DNA of 64,000 nucleotides, from contig JANYLB010000032.1 of the NCBI GenBank assembly GCA_025363815.1, positions 111,822 through 175,821 on the forward strand. The letters are read 5' to 3'. Within the stretch, counting starts at the first letter, position 1. Each line of letters begins with the position of its first letter. Source of the DNA: Actinomycetes bacterium (GTDB lineage Bacteria > Actinomycetota > Acidimicrobiia > IMCC26256 > JANYLB01). The translations under genes were made by a program, and so were the position numbers. Positions 59,840 through 64,000 of this stretch are shown piece after piece. The notes beneath the pieces were generated by a model. It made no database searches. It was not told where the DNA came from and saw nothing but the letters and a program-made list of their open reading frames with translations.

Positions 59840-62484
59840 CGTGGATTCGTAAGGCGGTCACCCGCCGTCCGGGCCGGCTCTTCGCCACCGCGACCGGCGT
59901 CGCGATCGCGGTGGCGCTCCTCGCCTCGATCGGCGCATTCCTCGCCGGATCGAAGGCCACGATGACGCGCCGCGCGGTCGAGACCGTATCGGTCGACTGG
60001 CAGGTGGAAGCCCAACCCGGTTCCGATCCATCAACCTTGCGCACCGCCGTCACCGCCCGGGCGAAGGTGGCCCTACCCGTCGAGTTCGCGCAGACCACCG
60101 GGTTGCAGGCGACAACTTCCGGCTCTACGCAGAGCACCGGACCTGGCGTCGTCGTCGGCCTTCCCGATGGCTACCGCCAGACGTTCCCCGGGATTGTTCG
60201 CGACCTTGCCGGGTCATCCGCCGGTGCGCTCATCGCGCAACAGACCGCCGCGAACCTGCGCGTCGCGCCCGGAGACACCATCACGATCGGTCGAGTCGGT
60301 CTCTCGCCCGTCGATGTCCGCGTCGACGGAGTCGTCGATCTTCCCCACGCCGACTCGTTCTTCCAGAACGTCGGTGCGCCGATCGGTGCCCAAGCTCACG
60401 CCCCGCCCGACAACGTGCTCCTGCTCCCGGCGAGGGTCTGGCACGAGACGTTCGACCCGCTCGCGGCGTCGAGACCTGACCAACTCCGTAGTCAGGTGCA
60501 CGCACGCCTGTCGCACGTGCTTCCGGCCGATCCGTCGGCGGCGTACACCCAGGTGACTGGTTCCGCCCGCAATCTCGAGGTGAAGCTCGCGGGGGCCGGG
60601 CTGGTCGGCGACAATCTCGGCGCGACCCTCGGTGCCGCCCGAGGCGATGCACTCTACGCGCAGGTCTTGTTTCTGTTCCTCGGTGTTCCCGGCGCGATTC
60701 TCGCCGGACTTCTCACCGGGACTGTCGCCGCGTCCGGCGCCGACCGCCGCCGTCGGGAGCAGGCGCTGCTACGAACGCGCGGCGCGACGACAACCACTCT
60801 CGTCCGCCTCGCCCTGCTCGAAGCCGCGCTCATCGGGACCCTCGGAGCTCTGGCCGGACTCGCCACCGCCGCCCTGGTGGGCCGGCTCTCCTTCGGCACC
60901 GCGTCGTTCGGGGCGACCACAGCCACCGCGATCGTGTGGGCCGGAGGTGCGGCGGTCGTTGGTCTCACGATCTCCGCGCTCGCCGTGGCCTTTCCGGCGT
61001 GGCGCGACGCACGCTCGCTGACCGTCGTCGGCGCCCGCCGGGTCATCGGGCGTGCCCGCGCTCCGCGCTGGATGCGATTCGGCGTCGATTTCCTGCTCCT
61101 CGCCGGTTCCGGCCTCGTGTTCTGGCTCACCAGCCGCAACGGCTACCAGCTGGTACTCGCACCGGAAGGAACTCCCGCGATCTCCGTCAGCTACTGGGCG
61201 CTCGCCGGACCCGCGTTGCTCTGGGCCGGAGCCGGCCTCCTCGCCTGGCGCGTCGCCTATCTGCTGCTCGGAACCGGACGCACGATTGCGCTCGGCATGG
61301 CCCGCCCGTTTTCCGGGCGACTCGCCGGCACCGTCGGCGCCACGATGCACCGACAACGTCGACTTCTCGCCGGCGCGCTGGCGCTCGTCGCGTTGACCAC
61401 TGCGTTCGCCGCGTCGACCGCGGTGTTCAACAGCACTTACAAAGCCCAGTCCGAAGTGGACGCGCGGCTGACCAACGGCGCCGATGTCACCGTCACCGAA
61501 CCACCGGGGAGCTCCATTAGCCCTCGTGCCGGGTTGCGCCTTGCCGCGGTCTCGGGCGTTCAGTCTGTCGAACCGCTCCAACACCGCTACGCCTATGTTG
61601 GTGCCGATCTCCAAGACCTCTACGGGGTTCGTGCCTCGACAGTCGCACAGGCAACAAAGCTCCAAGACGCCTATTTCCGGGGCGGCACCGCCCAAGGTCT
61701 CATGGCCCGTCTCGGACAACAGCACGACGGCATCTTGTTGAGCGCCGAGACGGTCAAGGACTTTCAGCTCCGATTGGGCGACACCCTGCGTCTGCGCCTA
61801 CAGGACGGCAGAACCAAACAGCTCACCGAAGTTCCCTTCCACTACCTCGGCGTCGCGACCGAGTTCCCCACCGCGCCACGAGACAGCTTCATGCTCGCCA
61901 ACGCCAACTATGTCGCCGGTGCAACCGGCAGCGACGCCATCGGCGCCTTCCTCGTGAATACCGGAGGCGCGTCGCCCGCGGCGGTCGCGACGAAGATCCG
62001 CGCCCGTGTCGGCTCGACGGCGACCGTCACCGACATCACCAGCTCACGCAAGGTCATCGGCTCTAGCCTGACCGCGGTTGACCTCTCCGGGCTCACGCGG
62101 GTCGAGCTCGGCTTCGCAGTTGCTCTCGCTGCCGCGGCTACCGGCCTCGTGCTCGCGCTCGGCTTCGCCGAACGACGACGCACCTTTGCGATCGCGACCG
62201 CAATCGGAGCGAAACCGCGCCAGCTCGGCGGATTCGTATGGAGCGAAGCCGCGTTCGTCACCGCCGGTGGTCTCGTAGCCGGAGCGCTCACCGGTTGGGC
62301 GCTGGCCGAGATGCTCGTCAAGGTCCTCACCGGCGTCTTCGATCCGGCACCCGCGACGCTGTCGGTACCTTGGGCGTACCTTGGCGCCGTCGCCGGTGTC
62401 TCCATAGGAGCGGTGATCGTCGCCGCGCTCGCTACCATTCGGCGCGCGCAACAAGCGCCTGTAACCGTGCTGCGCGACCTCTGA
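59827..62484 (+). CDS. Large FtsX-type ABC permease
   Basis: 885 residues. It has about ten membrane segments in two FtsX-like halves: N-terminal TATGVAIAVALLASIGAFLAG, a periplasmic domain of about 250 residues, a central four-helix block (LFLFLGVPGAILAGLLTGTV; RTRGATTTTLVRLALLEAALIG), and a C-terminal copy after residue 500 (AGALALVALTTAFAAST, periplasmic domain, FAERRRTFAIATAIGAKPRQLGG, FVTAGGLVAGALTGWALA). Both halves carry periplasmic domains, as in BceB/MacB-like and LolC/E-like exporters. With the two ATPases and lipoprotein it makes an efflux or mechanotransmission complex for lipids, peptides or antibiotics. Confidence 0.9.
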   Translation: MLGLTWIRKAVTRRPGRLFATATGVAIAVALLASIGAFLAGSKATMTRRAVETVSVDWQVEAQPGSDPSTLRTAVTARAKVALPVEFAQTTGLQATTSGSTQSTGPGVVVGLPDGYRQTFPGIVRDLAGSSAGALIAQQTAANLRVAPGDTITIGRVGLSPVDVRVDGVVDLPHADSFFQNVGAPIGAQAHAPPDNVLLLPARVWHETFDPLAASRPDQLRSQVHARLSHVLPADPSAAYTQVTGSARNLEVKLAGAGLVGDNLGATLGAARGDALYAQVLFLFLGVPGAILAGLLTGTVAASGADRRRREQALLRTRGATTTTLVRLALLEAALIGTLGALAGLATAALVGRLSFGTASFGATTATAIVWAGGAAVVGLTISALAVAFPAWRDARSLTVVGARRVIGRARAPRWMRFGVDFLLLAGSGLVFWLTSRNGYQLVLAPEGTPAISVSYWALAGPALLWAGAGLLAWRVAYLLLGTGRTIALGMARPFSGRLAGTVGATMHRQRRLLAGALALVALTTAFAASTAVFNSTYKAQSEVDARLTNGADVTVTEPPGSSISPRAGLRLAAVSGVQSVEPLQHRYAYVGADLQDLYGVRASTVAQATKLQDAYFRGGTAQGLMARLGQQHDGILLSAETVKDFQLRLGDTLRLRLQDGRTKQLTEVPFHYLGVATEFPTAPRDSFMLANANYVAGATGSDAIGAFLVNTGGASPAAVATKIRARVGSTATVTDITSSRKVIGSSLTAVDLSGLTRVELGFAVALAAAATGLVLALGFAERRRTFAIATAIGAKPRQLGGFVWSEAAFVTAGGLVAGALTGWALAEMLVKVLTGVFDPAPATLSVPWAYLGAVAGVSIGAVIVAALATIRRAQQAPVTVLRDL

Positions 62485-62515
62485 CATTCTCCCTTACCCT
62501 CGAGGATCCTTCGCG

Positions 62516-63394
62516 ATGAGCTACCTGCAAGCGATCGTGATCGGCCTGCTCCAAGGCGTCACCGAACTGTTCCCGATCTCGAGCCTCGGCCACTCCGTAA
62601 TCCTGCCCGCGTTCCTCGGGTGGGACAACATCACCAATGCCCAGAGAGCTCCGGAATCCTTCTACCTCGCGTTTCTCGTCGGTCTCCACGTTGCGACGGC
62701 GCTCGCGCTCCTCTTCTACTTTCGGGCGACGTGGCGTCGGATCATCGTCGGGTTCTTCCACACGTTGCGAACCCGAAAGATTGAGACGCCCGATGAACGC
62801 CTCTCGTGGCTGCTCATCGTCGCAACGATCCCAACCGGAATCATCGGCCTCCTCTTCGAGCACAGTCTCCGCACACTGTTTGCCAAACCCACTGCCGCCG
62901 CGTTGTTTCTCATCGTCAATGGACTCATCCTCTTCGGCGGCGAGCGTGTCCGACGCAGGGCCGAGATCCGCAAGCTCGCGATTAGCCACGCGACGAACCC
63001 GGAAGGAGGCCGGCGCCTCGACACACTCGAGTTCCGCGAAGCCGGGTTCGTCGGCATCGCGCAGATCCTCGCTTTGTTCGCGGGAATCAGCCGGTCCGGA
63101 GTCACCATGGTCGCGGGGTTGCTACGCGGCCTCGACCACGAAGACGCGGCCCGGTTTTCGTTTCTCCTTGCAACCCCGATCATCCTCGCCGCGGGTATCT
63201 ACAAGCTCCCCGACCTGATCGGACCCAACGGTGACGGTGTGCGCGGTCAAGTCGTTGTAGGCAGTCTCGCCGCCGGGCTCGCCGCATACGCGGCGGTGCG
63301 ATTCCTCCTGCGTTGGTTCGAGACCCGCACGTTGATGCCCTTCGCCATTTACTCGTTCGTCGTCGGGCTGCTCGCACTCATCCGCTTCGCATGA
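62516..63394 (+). CDS. uppP: Undecaprenyl-diphosphatase (UppP/BacA)
   Basis: 292 residues, about eight membrane segments. Motif 1 GLLQGVTELFPISSLGH with its Glu and Ser, and motif 2 LFAGISRSGVTMVAG with the catalytic-type Arg and Ser, are both intact. It hydrolyses undecaprenyl diphosphate to the monophosphate, recycling the lipid carrier for cell-wall and polysaccharide synthesis, and overproduction gives bacitracin resistance. Family usual length is about 270. It lies 31 bases after the permease, and overlaps the next gene (ATGA), so it may be co-expressed with the exporter. Confidence 0.95.
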   Translation: MSYLQAIVIGLLQGVTELFPISSLGHSVILPAFLGWDNITNAQRAPESFYLAFLVGLHVATALALLFYFRATWRRIIVGFFHTLRTRKIETPDERLSWLLIVATIPTGIIGLLFEHSLRTLFAKPTAAALFLIVNGLILFGGERVRRRAEIRKLAISHATNPEGGRRLDTLEFREAGFVGIAQILALFAGISRSGVTMVAGLLRGLDHEDAARFSFLLATPIILAAGIYKLPDLIGPNGDGVRGQVVVGSLAAGLAAYAAVRFLLRWFETRTLMPFAIYSFVVGLLALIRFA

Positions 63395-64000
63395 AAGGGC
63401 GGCGACGCCGCCTGTACATCTCGCGCCTCGATCTATTGGCAATCGGCGCAGCGGCAGCGACGTTGGTTCTGCTCGTCGGCGATCGTGGACTACCCATCGC
63501 GGTCTCATTAACAGCCGTCGGCATCCCACCTATCGCGTGGATCGTCCTCGGCCAAAGCGAACAGAACGGTCGCTGCTGTGACCCGCGTATCGTGGCCGGC
63601 TTGATCGGTCTGCTCCTCATCACCGCGGTGATCCTCCCGCCTCACGGTTCGAGCGATCTCTGGTCGTACACCATGTACGGCCGGATGGTCTCGCAACATT
63701 CGTCGAGTCCCTACACGCACATCCCGAACGACTTCCCCCACGATCCGTTTCTCCGCCAGGTCGCCGTCGGATGGCGAAACACGGCATCGGTCTACGGACC
63801 CGTCTTCGTGGGGATCGCCGCCGCCGGCAGCTGGCTTGCCGGTAGCTCCCTCCTCGTGGCGCGGCTGTTCCATCAGATTCTCGCGGCCATGGCCATCGTG
63901 GCCTCGCTCGCACTGATCTGGTGCCGAACCCACAGCCCGGCCGCGCTCGTGCTCCTCGGCATCAACCCGGTAGTCGTGATCAGCATCGTGAACGGCGGCC
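63391..64000 (+). CDS. GT-C-type membrane glycosyltransferase, N-terminal part (cut by window edge)
   Basis: The ATG overlaps the uppP stop. 203 residues are visible, open to the window edge. There are five or six membrane segments and, between the second and third, an acidic loop with SSDLWSYTMYGRMVSQHSSS and PNDFPHDPFLRQ, then a segment starting SVYGPVFVGIAAAGSW. This layout fits polyprenol-phosphomannose-dependent mannosyltransferases (GT87/MptA-like), in which an early loop Asp is catalytic. It probably adds hexose to a lipid-linked or cell-wall glycan. Specificity cannot be read. Confidence 0.7.
   Translation, partial: MKGRRRRLYISRLDLLAIGAAAATLVLLVGDRGLPIAVSLTAVGIPPIAWIVLGQSEQNGRCCDPRIVAGLIGLLLITAVILPPHGSSDLWSYTMYGRMVSQHSSSPYTHIPNDFPHDPFLRQVAVGWRNTASVYGPVFVGIAAAGSWLAGSSLLVARLFHQILAAMAIVASLALIWCRTHSPAALVLLGINPVVVISIVNGG

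Overview
The window is about 64 kb of high-GC, densely packed bacterial DNA. It has GTG starts, many ATGA/GTGA start-stop overlaps, a mycothiol-dependent type enzyme, an IdeR/DtxR-like iron box and a MurL/MurD2 cell-wall branch. Together these point to an actinobacterium (Actinomycetota); Acidimicrobiia or a relative is my guess, not something the sequence proves. I saw no rRNA, tRNA or CRISPR array. The only trace of a mobile element is a decayed tyrosine-recombinase end near 12.5-12.7 kb.

Layout. 0-5.2 kb: a partial secreted protein, a hybrid sensor kinase with an OmpR-type regulator, an NlpC/P60 hydrolase and a STAS protein. 5.3-8.7 kb: a tightly overlapping trio of an aminotransferase-like protein without a usable catalytic lysine, MurL and MurD2, which is an alternative route to D-glutamate in peptidoglycan. 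8.8-18.4 kb: catabolic-type enzymes (amidohydrolase, ligand-binding protein, SDR, Gfo/Idh/MocA oxidoreductase, CoA-transferase, aldo-keto reductase, VOC) with an acyltransferase, the recombinase relic and a 38-residue basic protein. 18.5-25.6 kb: TatA, a SNF2 ATPase with a 70-residue partner, a UvrD-HRDC helicase and an AI-2E-family permease. 25.7-32.9 kb: a TetR/mycothiol-enzyme/ODP-hydrolase operon, a sterol-desaturase-family enzyme, a phosphatidylcholine-synthase fused to a VOC domain, a glycosyltransferase, a hydrolase and a 51-residue membrane protein. 33-35.2 kb: a DUF1611 P-loop protein translationally coupled to an alanine-racemase-fold protein. 35.2-44.3 kb: a large membrane phosphatase-like protein, an ABC exporter, and lipoproteins or surface enzymes (Kelch, phospholipase C-like, GH99-like).

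44.4-64 kb is dominated by the cell envelope. A ZIP metal permease sits under a near-consensus iron box. A two-component system precedes an operon that looks like a split MprF (synthase domain and flippase as separate genes) with a rhomboid-esterase fusion between them. A second two-component system runs convergently into a third. The third is divergent from an operon of lipoprotein, two ABC ATPases, a large FtsX-type permease and UppP, ending in a GT-C-like glycosyltransferase cut by the window edge. The last layout resembles envelope-stress or antibiotic-defence modules.

The most interesting points are the MurL/MurD2 trio, the three-part lipid-modification operon, the Pcs-VOC fusion, the TCS/ABC/UppP module and the DUF1611-racemase pair, which may concern D-amino acids. 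All family calls come from motifs read by eye, without database searches.
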